Below the pieces are notes generated by a model. The model did no database searches. It saw only the letters and a list, made by a program, of their open reading frames with translations, and had not been told where the DNA came from. Source: an uncultured Halomonas sp. (GTDB lineage: Bacteria; Pseudomonadota; Gammaproteobacteria; Pseudomonadales; Halomonadaceae). Taken from it: DNA of 64,000 nucleotides. Each line of letters begins with the position of its first letter. The first letter of the stretch is position 1. The stretch is from assembly GCF_947493865.1 (NCBI RefSeq), contig NZ_CANLTC010000002.1:1-64000 (forward strand), written 5' to 3'. Made by a program: the position numbers and the translations under genes. Positions 9,004 through 16,364 of the stretch are shown here, piece after piece.

Positions 9004-9921
9004 ATGTCGGAATTCTCTGCAGAACGTCAGACCCACCTCAAGCAGCTCGAGGCGGAGTCGATCCATATCCTGCGCGAGGTCGCCGCGGAGTTCGCCAACC
9101 CGGTGATGCTCTACTCCATCGGCAAGGATTCCTCGGTGATGCTGCATCTGGCGCGCAAGGCTTTCTATCCGGGCACGCCGCCGTTCCCGCTGATGCACGT
9201 CAACACCACCTGGAAGTTTCGCGAGATGATCGCGTTTCGCGACCGCATGGCCGCGGAGGTGGGCATGGAGCTGATCGAACACATCAACGAGGAAGGGCGG
9301 GCGGCCAACATCAACCCCTTCGATCACGGCAGCGCCAAGTACACCGACGTGATGAAGACCCAGTCCCTCAAGCAGGCGCTGGACAAGTACGGCTTCGATG
9401 CCGCCTTTGGTGGCGCCCGCCGAGACGAGGAAGCCTCAAGGGCCAAGGAACGGGTCTACTCCTTTCGCGACAAGCACCATCGCTGGGACCCCAAAAACCA
9501 GCGCCCCGAGCTGTGGAACCTCTACAACGCCCGCATCGACAAGGGCGAATCGATCCGCGTCTTCCCGCTCTCCAACTGGACCGAACTCGACATCTGGCAG
9601 TACATCTACCTCGAATCGATCCCTATCGTGCCGCTGTACTACGCCGCCCCGCGCCCGGTGGTCGAGCGCGACGGCATGCAGATCATGGTCGACGACGACC
9701 GTCTGCCCCTGGCGGAAGGCGAAGTGCCCGAGAAGAAATCAGTGCGATTCCGCACCCTGGGCTGCTACCCCCTGACCGGCGCGGTCGAATCCACCGCCGC
9801 CACCTTGCCCGAGATCATCCAGGAGATGCTTCTGACCCGCACCAGTGAACGCAGCGGTCGCGCCATCGACCACGACCAGGCCGGCAGCATGGAGCGCAAG
9901 AAGCGGGAGGGGTACTTCTAG
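9004..9921 (+). CDS. cysD: Sulfate adenylyltransferase subunit 2 (CysD)
   Basis: A 305-residue member of the PP-loop ATP pyrophosphatase/PAPS reductase fold, and the catalytic partner of CysN in making adenosine phosphosulfate from ATP and sulfate in the cytoplasm. The nucleotide loop YSIGKDSS is at residues 37-44, followed by the family segment [20 protein letters not shown] and a C-terminal [23 protein letters not shown]-type ending (split here: [12 protein letters not shown]). Length is normal for the family. Its stop codon lies inside a perfect 18-bp inverted repeat, and an unrelated small gene separates it from cysNC. Confidence 0.97.
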   Translation: MSEFSAERQTHLKQLEAESIHILREVAAEFANPVMLYSIGKDSSVMLHLARKAFYPGTPPFPLMHVNTTWKFREMIAFRDRMAAEVGMELIEHINEEGRAANINPFDHGSAKYTDVMKTQSLKQALDKYGFDAAFGGARRDEEASRAKERVYSFRDKHHRWDPKNQRPELWNLYNARIDKGESIRVFPLSNWTELDIWQYIYLESIPIVPLYYAAPRPVVERDGMQIMVDDDRLPLAEGEVPEKKSVRFRTLGCYPLTGAVESTAATLPEIIQEMLLTRTSERSGRAIDHDQAGSMERKKREGYF

Positions 9922-9948
9922 CGCGCCGTAGGCGCGCTAGAAGTACCC
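9910..9948. repeat. Perfect 18-bp inverted repeat over the cysD stop codon
   Basis: The arm GGGTACTTCTAGCGCGCC (9910-9927) is repeated as its exact reverse complement at 9931-9948, with a GTA loop. The left arm encodes the last three codons and stop of cysD. No T-run follows, so it is not a standard terminator. It could stabilise the cysD mRNA end, weaken read-through into the next genes, or be a scar of the insertion that brought in the small gene at 9985. Confidence 0.85.
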
Positions 9949-9984
9949 AAGACGGAAGAGAGAAGTCAGAAGAGAGAAAGGCGG
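9949..9984. repeat. Purine-rich tract before the four-helix-bundle gene
   Basis: The plus strand reads almost only A and G here (AAGACGGAAGAGAGAAG and on). The region after the gene, about 10340-10377, is almost only C and T. The two tracts are therefore inverted relative to each other and bracket the inserted gene exactly. The left tract also supplies the ribosome binding site. Confidence 0.7.
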
Positions 9985-10338
9985 ATGGATTTTGAGCGAC
10001 TGGATGTCTGGAAGCGTTCGGCAAGGCTATCGGCCGATCTGTACCGCCATTTCGCTGACTCTCGGGACTTTGGCTTCAAGGACCAGATCACTCGTTCGGG
10101 CTTATCCGTGCCCAGCAATATTGCTGAAGGCATGACGAGGCCTACCGTCAAGGATCGAACCAAGTTTCTTCATATCGCCAAGAGCTCGTGCGCCGAATTG
10201 CGAACACAGATCTACATCGGTATGGAGATCGACTACATCAATAGGGAGAAAGGGTACCAGTGGGTAGCAGAGACCAAAGAGATCGCCGCTATGCTGACAG
10301 GACTGATTCGTAGGCAAGCGGACTACGATACCGGCTGA
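9985..10338 (+). CDS. Four-helix-bundle protein (23S rRNA intervening-sequence protein family)
   Basis: A 117-residue protein of the S23/IVP four-helix-bundle family (TIGR02436). The family hallmarks FERLDVWKRSARLSADLY, SGLSVPSNIAEG and an ELRTQIYIG-type helix are in order. Members are found inside 23S rRNA intervening sequences and, more often, as solitary inserted genes; their function is not established. Here the gene splits cysD from cysNC, framed by purine-rich and pyrimidine-rich tracts. GAGAAAGG precedes the ATG. It probably has nothing to do with sulfate activation and looks like a small mobile or hitchhiking cassette. Confidence 0.9.
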   Translation: MDFERLDVWKRSARLSADLYRHFADSRDFGFKDQITRSGLSVPSNIAEGMTRPTVKDRTKFLHIAKSSCAELRTQIYIGMEIDYINREKGYQWVAETKEIAAMLTGLIRRQADYDTG

Positions 10339-10339
10339 C

Positions 10340-10377
10340 GGGCTTCCTTCTTCCTTCTTTCCTCTTACCCCTTACTC
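10340..10377. repeat. Pyrimidine-rich tract after the four-helix-bundle gene
   Basis: A run of C and T (CTTCCTTCTTCCTTCTTTCC and on), directly after the stop of the inserted gene. It mirrors the purine tract at 9949-9984 and leaves cysNC with only a weak ribosome binding site. Confidence 0.65.
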
Positions 10378-10390
10378 CTGAGACCTTGCT

Positions 10391-12322
10391 ATGTCACACC
10401 AATCCTCACTCATCGCCGACGACATCGACGCCTATCTCAAGGCCCATGAAAACAAGGATCTGCTGCGTTTCATCACCTGCGGCAGCGTGGATGACGGCAA
10501 ATCGACCCTGATCGGGCGGCTGCTTCACGATTCCAAGATGATCTACGAGGACCAGCTCGCCGCCATCACCCGAGATTCGAAGAAGAGCGGCACCACCGGC
10601 GAGGCGGTCGATCTGGCGCTGCTGGTGGACGGCCTGCAGTCCGAGCGCGAGCAGGGCATCACCATCGACGTCGCCTACCGCTATTTCTCCACGGACAAGC
10701 GCAAGTTCATCATCGCCGACACCCCGGGCCACGAGCAGTACACCCGCAACATGGCCACCGGCGCCTCCACCGCCAGTCTCGCGATAATCCTCATCGATGC
10801 GCGCCACGGCGTACAGACCCAGACCCGCCGACACAGTTTCATCTGCGACCTGCTGGGCATCCAGCACCTGGTGATCGCGGTCAACAAGATGGACCTGGTC
10901 GACTTCTCCCAGGCGCGTTTCGACGAGATCGTCGCCGAGTATCAGGCCATCAGCGACAAGCTGAATGCCCGAGACATCCGCTTCGTTCCCGTCTCGGCGC
11001 TAGAGGGTGATAATGTCGTCGATCGCAGCGGCAACATGCCCTGGTACCGTGTCGATGGAAAACCCGGCCCCGCCTTGCTCGAATTGCTCGAGACCGTCGA
11101 GATCACCCATGACCAGAACCTGCGCGACCTGCGTTTGCCGATACAGTATGTCAACCGGCCCAATCTGGACTTTCGCGGCTACTGCGGCACCCTGGCCGCC
11201 GGAGTGATGACCCCAGGGCAGGCGGTACGCGCCCTGCCTTCCGGCAAGACCTCTACCATCGAGCGCATCGTTACCTTCGATGGTGACCTGGAGGTGGCAT
11301 ACCCCGGGCAGGCAATCACCGTGACCCTCGCGGACGAGATCGACATTTCTCGGGGCGACTGGCTGGTGGCCGAAACGGATTTAGTGCCGATGGCCGGAAG
11401 CTTCGAGGCGGATATCGTCTGGATGCACGAGTCAGCGCTGGAACTTGGCAGGTTGTACGACCTCAAGCTCGCCACGCGTGATCTAGCCGGCAAGATCACG
11501 GCCATCGATTATCAGATCGACGCCAACAATCTGGAACAGCGCCACGCTGATCATTTGGATCTCAACACCATCGCCCGGTGCCAGGTAGAACTGACCGCAC
11601 CGGTGCCGGTGGACGACTACCGCGTGAGCCCTGGGACCGGGAGCTTCATCGTCATCGACCGGTTGAGCAACGTCACCGTCGGGGCGGGCATGATCCATCA
11701 ACCCGTGGAAAGCGAACTGCCCTACGAGTACCGCGAGCACGACAGCAAGGCCAACGTGGTGTGGAATCGCACCAGCGTGACCCAGGCCATGCGCGAGCAG
11801 ATCAATGGCCATGCGGGTAAATGCGTATGGTTTACGGGCTACTCCGGCTCCGGCAAGTCGACCCTGGCCAACGCCCTGGAAGTGGAACTCAACCGTCGCG
11901 GCTATCACACCATGCTGCTCGATGGCGACAACGTTCGCCACGGTCTATGCCGGGACCTGGGCATGGGCGAGGCCGACCGTGCCGAAAACATCCGGCGGGT
12001 GGGGGAAGTGGCACGGCTATTCGCCGAGGCGGGCATCGTCGTGATTACTGCGTTCATCTCCCCGTTCCGCTCGGACCGCGATGCAGCCCGCGAACTGTTC
12101 GACGATGGTGCCTTCTTCGAAGTGCATGTCGATACGCCGCTGGATATCTGCGAACAGCGCGACCCTAAAGGGCTGTATCAAAAGGCGCGAGAGGGCAAGA
12201 TCAAGGACTTCACCGGTATCAATAGCCCCTACGAAACGCCTCAGGCGGCGGAGGTGACGCTCAGAACCACCGAATACAGTCAGCAGGAGCTAGTGATGCA
12301 ACTGGTGAAAGCCTGCCTGTGA
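10391..12322 (+). CDS. cysNC: CysN-CysC fusion: sulfate adenylyltransferase GTPase subunit and APS kinase
   Basis: A 643-residue bifunctional enzyme. Residues about 25-450 are the CysN GTPase, with the P-loop GSVDDGKST at 31-39, DTPGHEQY near 110, NKMD near 165, and the two EF-Tu-like beta barrels after it. Residues about 470-643 are APS kinase, with a second P-loop GYSGSGKST near 483 and DGDNVRHGL. With CysD it converts sulfate and ATP to APS, and its kinase part makes PAPS, the sulfate donor for sulfotransferases and for reduction. No PAPS reductase is in the window, whereas a sulfotransferase lies 7 kb downstream. Confidence 0.97.
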   Translation: MSHQSSLIADDIDAYLKAHENKDLLRFITCGSVDDGKSTLIGRLLHDSKMIYEDQLAAITRDSKKSGTTGEAVDLALLVDGLQSEREQGITIDVAYRYFSTDKRKFIIADTPGHEQYTRNMATGASTASLAIILIDARHGVQTQTRRHSFICDLLGIQHLVIAVNKMDLVDFSQARFDEIVAEYQAISDKLNARDIRFVPVSALEGDNVVDRSGNMPWYRVDGKPGPALLELLETVEITHDQNLRDLRLPIQYVNRPNLDFRGYCGTLAAGVMTPGQAVRALPSGKTSTIERIVTFDGDLEVAYPGQAITVTLADEIDISRGDWLVAETDLVPMAGSFEADIVWMHESALELGRLYDLKLATRDLAGKITAIDYQIDANNLEQRHADHLDLNTIARCQVELTAPVPVDDYRVSPGTGSFIVIDRLSNVTVGAGMIHQPVESELPYEYREHDSKANVVWNRTSVTQAMREQINGHAGKCVWFTGYSGSGKSTLANALEVELNRRGYHTMLLDGDNVRHGLCRDLGMGEADRAENIRRVGEVARLFAEAGIVVITAFISPFRSDRDAARELFDDGAFFEVHVDTPLDICEQRDPKGLYQKAREGKIKDFTGINSPYETPQAAEVTLRTTEYSQQELVMQLVKACL

Positions 12323-12353
12323 TGAGCGAAGGGTGAGATGAAGGAGAAAGGTA

Positions 12354-12590
12354 GTGCCTACTGTCCTACGCCTTGAGGGATTTCGTTTTTACTTCTATAG
12401 CCATGAGCCGAACGAACCGCCACACGTGCATGTCGATCACGGAAGTGCCACCGCTAAGGTGTGGCTCTATGATAACGCGATCGCACGCAATGTCGGTTTC
12501 TCGGCAAAGGAACTGGGTAAAATTCAACGTATGGTGCGTGAGCATCAGCAATCGCTAGAGGAGGTGTGGAATGCATTCTTTGGTATCTGA
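12354..12590 (+). CDS. DUF4160 protein
   Basis: A 78-residue protein with the DUF4160 signature RFYFYSHEPNEPPHVHV near the start and a C-terminal helical part (KIQRMVREHQQSLEEVWNAF). The start is a GTG with AAGGAGAAAGG just upstream. It overlaps the next gene by 20 bases. DUF4160 and DUF2442 genes are regularly found as adjacent pairs, and a toxin-antitoxin-like role has been suspected from that arrangement; I know of no established function. The His-rich HVHV segment could be catalytic or metal-binding, which is inference. Confidence 0.85.
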   Translation: MPTVLRLEGFRFYFYSHEPNEPPHVHVDHGSATAKVWLYDNAIARNVGFSAKELGKIQRMVREHQQSLEEVWNAFFGI

Positions 12591-12834
12591 AACCGATCTC
12601 CGAGTCATGAGCGTCAGCATCGACGATGACCGCCTAGCGGTCGAACTGATGGATGGGCGGGTGATCGCTGTGCCGCTGGCATGGTATCCCCGCCTTGCCA
12701 ATGCTACCCAGGCGCAGCGTGAACATTGGGAGCTTGCCGGGGCTGGGTACGGCATTCACTGGCCTGATATTGACGAAGATCTGAGCACTGAGGGGTTGCT
12801 CCAAGGTGCCCGCGCCCCGCGACAGTCGACTTAG
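12571..12834 (+). CDS. DUF2442 protein
   Basis: An 87-residue protein matching DUF2442: an N-terminal strand segment (DDDRLAVELMDGRVIAVPL), then WYPRLANATQAQREHWEL, and the conserved GIHWPDIDEDLSTEGLL near the end. It begins inside the DUF4160 gene (GAGGTG precedes the ATG), so the two are translationally coupled. Its small acidic character resembles partner or antitoxin proteins, but the function is unknown. The pair sits between cysNC and the rml operon on the same strand. Confidence 0.85.
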   Translation: MHSLVSETDLRVMSVSIDDDRLAVELMDGRVIAVPLAWYPRLANATQAQREHWELAGAGYGIHWPDIDEDLSTEGLLQGARAPRQST

Positions 12835-12882
12835 AATCATGGCGAGAAAGGCACGAATAACACGACATTCAAGGGGTAACGA

Positions 12883-13953
12883 ATGAGCAAGACATTTATC
12901 GTCACAGGCGGCGCGGGTTTCATCGGCTCCGCCGTGGTACGTGAATTGATCGCCAATACCGGGCATCGCGTGGTCAATGTCGACAAGCTGACCTATGCCG
13001 GCAACCTGGAATCCTTGGCCGACGTTGCCGATCATGAGCGTTACCATTTCGTGCAGGCAGATATTTGTGATGCCCTGGCCATGCAGACGGTATTCAATAC
13101 CCACGAGCCCGATGTCATCATGCATTTGGCCGCCGAGAGCCATGTCGACCGCTCCATCGACGGCCCGGCGGAGTTCATCCAGACCAACGTCGTTGGTACC
13201 TCGGTACTGCTGGAAGTGGCTCGTGCCTATTGGAAATCGCTTCAGCAATCGGCGCCGGACAAGGCGCAGCGTTTTCGCTTCCATCATATCTCGACCGATG
13301 AAGTCTATGGCGATCTGGAAGGGCCGGAGGGGCTGTTTACCGAAACGACGCCTTATGCACCAAGCTCACCCTATTCCGCCAGCAAGGCCAGCTCAGATCA
13401 TTTAGTGCGCGCCTGGCAGCGGACCTTCGGGTTGCCGACCCTGGTCTCCAATTGTTCCAATAATTATGGCCCTTACCATTTTCCCGAGAAGCTGATTCCG
13501 CTGGTGATACTCAATGGGTTGGCAGGCAAACCACTGCCTGTTTATGGCGATGGGCAGCAGATACGCGATTGGCTCTATGTCGAGGATCATGCCCGTGCCC
13601 TGATCAGGATAGCGACCGCGGGGCAGGTGGGCGAGACTTATAATATCGGCGGCCATAACGAGAAGGCCAACCTCGAGGTCGTCGAGGCTATCTGCGATCT
13701 TCTTCAGGAGTTGGTGCCTCAGGATGGCAAACATTACCGCGACCAGATCACTTTCGTCACGGATCGGCCCGGACATGATATGCGCTATGCCATCGATGCC
13801 GGCAAGATCGAGCGCGAGCTGGGCTGGACACCGGAAGAAACGTTCGAAACGGGGCTACGCAAGACGGTACAGTGGTATCTCGCCAATACAGACTGGTGGC
13901 AACGCGTGCAGAATGGTAGCTACCAGGGGCAACGTCTCGGAATGGGAGGGTGA
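12883..13953 (+). CDS. rmlB: dTDP-glucose 4,6-dehydratase (RmlB)
   Basis: A 356-residue short-chain dehydrogenase/reductase-type enzyme that converts dTDP-glucose to dTDP-4-keto-6-deoxyglucose. It has the NAD loop GGAGFIGS at residues 8-15, STDEVYGDL with the catalytic Asp-Glu pair, and the YxxxK motif at Tyr164/Lys168 (YSASK). AAGGGG precedes the ATG. Its product is the branch point for dTDP-rhamnose (RmlC, RmlD next door) and for dTDP-Fuc4NAc (WecE, 16 kb downstream), so one enzyme probably feeds both sugars. Confidence 0.97.
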   Translation: MSKTFIVTGGAGFIGSAVVRELIANTGHRVVNVDKLTYAGNLESLADVADHERYHFVQADICDALAMQTVFNTHEPDVIMHLAAESHVDRSIDGPAEFIQTNVVGTSVLLEVARAYWKSLQQSAPDKAQRFRFHHISTDEVYGDLEGPEGLFTETTPYAPSSPYSASKASSDHLVRAWQRTFGLPTLVSNCSNNYGPYHFPEKLIPLVILNGLAGKPLPVYGDGQQIRDWLYVEDHARALIRIATAGQVGETYNIGGHNEKANLEVVEAICDLLQELVPQDGKHYRDQITFVTDRPGHDMRYAIDAGKIERELGWTPEETFETGLRKTVQWYLANTDWWQRVQNGSYQGQRLGMGG

Positions 13954-13961
13954 GAAGTAGC

Positions 13962-14852
13962 ATGAAGATTTTCGTGACAGGTGGTTCTGGCCAGGTCGGT
14001 TTCGAGCTCTTGAGGCAACTCTGCCTGCTGGGGGATGTATTGGCGCCTGGCCGCGCCGAGCTGGACCTTGCGGATGGCGATGCCGTTAACGCCTGGTTGG
14101 AACGGCAGCAACCGGAGTTGATTGTCAATGCGGCTGCCTATACCGCTGTGGACAAGGCCGAAAGCGAGCCGGAGATGGCGCGACGCCTGAATGTCGAACT
14201 CCCTGCCCAACTGGCCGATTACTGCCATGAACGCCAGGCAATGCTGGTGCATTACTCCAGTGATTACGTTTACCCCAGTACGGGAACGGTGCCCTGGCAG
14301 GAAGAAAGCGACACCGGGCCGCTGAGCGTTTATGGCCGCACCAAGCTGGAAGGAGATGAGGCCGTGATGGCCAGCGGCTGCCGCCATCTCATCTTTCGTA
14401 CCAGTTGGGTCTATAGCGCCCGGGGCAATAACTTCATGAAGACGATGCTGCGCCTCGGACGCGACCGGGATACGCTCAAGGTCGTGGCGGATCAGATCGG
14501 TGCGCCAACCCCGGCGAGACTGATTGCCCTGGTAACGCAGTTGGCTCTCGAGCGGGGGATCGCCTCGGGCGTCTATCACCTGGCGCCGCGTGACACGACG
14601 AGCTGGCATGGCTTCGCCCAGGCCATCTTCGAACTCGCCCAGGCGCACGGAGAAACGCTGGCCATCACACCGCAAGCCGTTTCCGCCATCCCCACGAGCG
14701 ACTATCCCACCCCCGCCGAGCGTCCGCTCAATTCACGGCTCCAACTCGACAAGCTGGAGCAGGCATTGGGCATCACGTTGCCGGATTGGCGGTCGCAACT
14801 CGAGCTGACGCTGGTTGAGAATCTCGACGCGCGCCATTCAAACGCTCATTAA
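13962..14852 (+). CDS. rmlD: dTDP-4-dehydrorhamnose reductase (RmlD)
   Basis: A 296-residue NAD(P)H-dependent reductase for the last step of dTDP-L-rhamnose synthesis. The Rossmann loop is TGGSGQVG at residues 6-13, the catalytic YGRTK is in the middle, and SDYVYP and RTSWVYS segments are typical. The ATG at 13962 is taken as start; a GTG at 13950 that overlaps the rmlB stop is an alternative. Part of the rmlB-rmlD-rmlA-rmlC cluster. Confidence 0.95.
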   Translation: MKIFVTGGSGQVGFELLRQLCLLGDVLAPGRAELDLADGDAVNAWLERQQPELIVNAAAYTAVDKAESEPEMARRLNVELPAQLADYCHERQAMLVHYSSDYVYPSTGTVPWQEESDTGPLSVYGRTKLEGDEAVMASGCRHLIFRTSWVYSARGNNFMKTMLRLGRDRDTLKVVADQIGAPTPARLIALVTQLALERGIASGVYHLAPRDTTSWHGFAQAIFELAQAHGETLAITPQAVSAIPTSDYPTPAERPLNSRLQLDKLEQALGITLPDWRSQLELTLVENLDARHSNAH

Positions 14853-14890
14853 TTCCAGAAACAGGTCCGGAACAGAAAAGGAAAAACAGG

Positions 14891-15775
14891 ATGGCAAGAA
14901 AAGGCATCATTCTCGCGGGGGGCTCGGGAACGCGTCTGCACCCTATCACCCGCGGTGTATCCAAGCAGCTACTGCCCATCTACGACAAGCCAATGATCTA
15001 TTACCCGGTCTCGGTGCTGATGCTGGCCGGCATCCGCGAGATTCTGATCATCTCCACGCCGGAAGACCTGCCCCAGTACGAAAACCTACTCGGCAGTGGC
15101 GAGCACTTTGGCGTGCGCTTCGAATACGCTGTACAACCAAGCCCGGATGGGCTGGCCCAGGCCTTTATCATCGGCGAGGAGTTCATCGGCGACGATTCGG
15201 TATGCCTCGTACTGGGTGACAACATCTTTCATGGCCAGCACTTCTCGGAACAACTCAAGCGGGCTTCCGGTCAAGCCAGCGGCGCCACGGTATTCGGCTA
15301 CTTGGTTAAAGACCCGGAGCGCTTCGGGGTCGTCGAGTTCAACGATGAGGGCAAGGCGATCTCCATCGAGGAAAAGCCGAAGCAGCCCAAGTCCGCCTAT
15401 GCTGTGACGGGGCTCTATTTCTACGACAACGACGTGGTCGAGATCGCCAAGCAGGTCGAGCCTTCCGAGCGTGGTGAGCTGGAGATCACCAGCGTCAATA
15501 ACGCCTACCTGGAACGTGGCGACCTTCGCGTCGAACGGTTGGGCCGCGGTTTCGCCTGGCTGGATACCGGTACGCACGACAGCCTGCTCGAAGCCAGCCA
15601 GTACGTGCAGACAATCGAACATCGTCAAGGGTTGAAGGTGGCCTGCCTGGAAGAGATCGCCTGGCATAACGGCTGGATAAGTGATGCCGACCTGGTAAAA
15701 GAAGCCGACGCACTGGCCAAGACCGGCTATGGCCAGTATTTAAAACGCCTGGTAAAAGGGAATTTGAGCCGATGA
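14891..15775 (+). CDS. rmlA: Glucose-1-phosphate thymidylyltransferase (RmlA)
   Basis: A 294-residue nucleotidyltransferase that makes dTDP-glucose from dTTP and glucose 1-phosphate, the entry step for both dTDP-rhamnose and dTDP-Fuc4NAc. The signature GGSGTRLHP is at residues 10-18 with [12 protein letters not shown] right after, then LGDNIFHG and [29 protein letters not shown] precedes the ATG. It overlaps rmlC by four bases (ATGA), implying coupled translation. Confidence 0.97.
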   Translation: MARKGIILAGGSGTRLHPITRGVSKQLLPIYDKPMIYYPVSVLMLAGIREILIISTPEDLPQYENLLGSGEHFGVRFEYAVQPSPDGLAQAFIIGEEFIGDDSVCLVLGDNIFHGQHFSEQLKRASGQASGATVFGYLVKDPERFGVVEFNDEGKAISIEEKPKQPKSAYAVTGLYFYDNDVVEIAKQVEPSERGELEITSVNNAYLERGDLRVERLGRGFAWLDTGTHDSLLEASQYVQTIEHRQGLKVACLEEIAWHNGWISDADLVKEADALAKTGYGQYLKRLVKGNLSR

Positions 15776-16320
15776 AAGCGACCCGTCTGGACATCCCTGA
15801 TGTCGTGCTATTCGAACCCCGGGTGTTCGGAGACGAGCGTGGCTTCTTCTTCGAGAGCTTCAACCACAAGCGCTTCGAAGAGGCGATCGGCTACTCGGTG
15901 GAATTCGTGCAAGACAACCACTCGCGTTCGGCAAAGGGCGTACTGCGAGGTCTTCACTACCAGATGCCGCCCTATGCCCAAGGTAAGCTGGTTCGTGTGG
16001 TAAGCGGCGAAGTTTTCGATGTCGCGGTAGACATACGCAAAAGCTCACCGACCTTTGGAAAATGGGTGGGAGCCCACCTTTCCGAAGAGAACAAGCATCA
16101 GCTATGGGTGCCGGAAGGCTTCGCACATGGGTTTATCGTATTATCGGAAAGCGCCGACTTCCTGTACAAGACGACGAATTACTATTCGCCGGAAAGTGAG
16201 CGTAGCATTGTCTGGAATGATGAAACGCTCTCGATTGACTGGCCTTTTGAAGGTGAGAAGAAAGTTTCTGCAAAGGATAAGAAAGCTTCGACCTTCCATA
16301 AAGCTGATTTTTTTGATTGA
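15772..16320 (+). CDS. rmlC: dTDP-4-dehydrorhamnose 3,5-epimerase (RmlC)
   Basis: A 182-residue cupin-fold epimerase acting between RmlB and Rml[18 protein letters not shown] near the start, the catalytic His in VLRGLHYQ near residue 62, and the [10 protein letters not shown] segment are all present. Length is normal. It is the last gene of the GC-rich rml block; composition changes sharply toward A+T right after its stop. Confidence 0.96.
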   Translation: MKATRLDIPDVVLFEPRVFGDERGFFFESFNHKRFEEAIGYSVEFVQDNHSRSAKGVLRGLHYQMPPYAQGKLVRVVSGEVFDVAVDIRKSSPTFGKWVGAHLSEENKHQLWVPEGFAHGFIVLSESADFLYKTTNYYSPESERSIVWNDETLSIDWPFEGEKKVSAKDKKASTFHKADFFD

Positions 16321-16364
16321 AGAACAGTTATTTTTTACTGATTTACGATAATTAAAGGTGTGCA

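Noticed and set aside
9985-10338. Four-helix-bundle gene as part of a 23S rRNA intervening sequence
   Set aside because: The neighbouring DNA is cysD and cysNC; no rRNA sequence is present.
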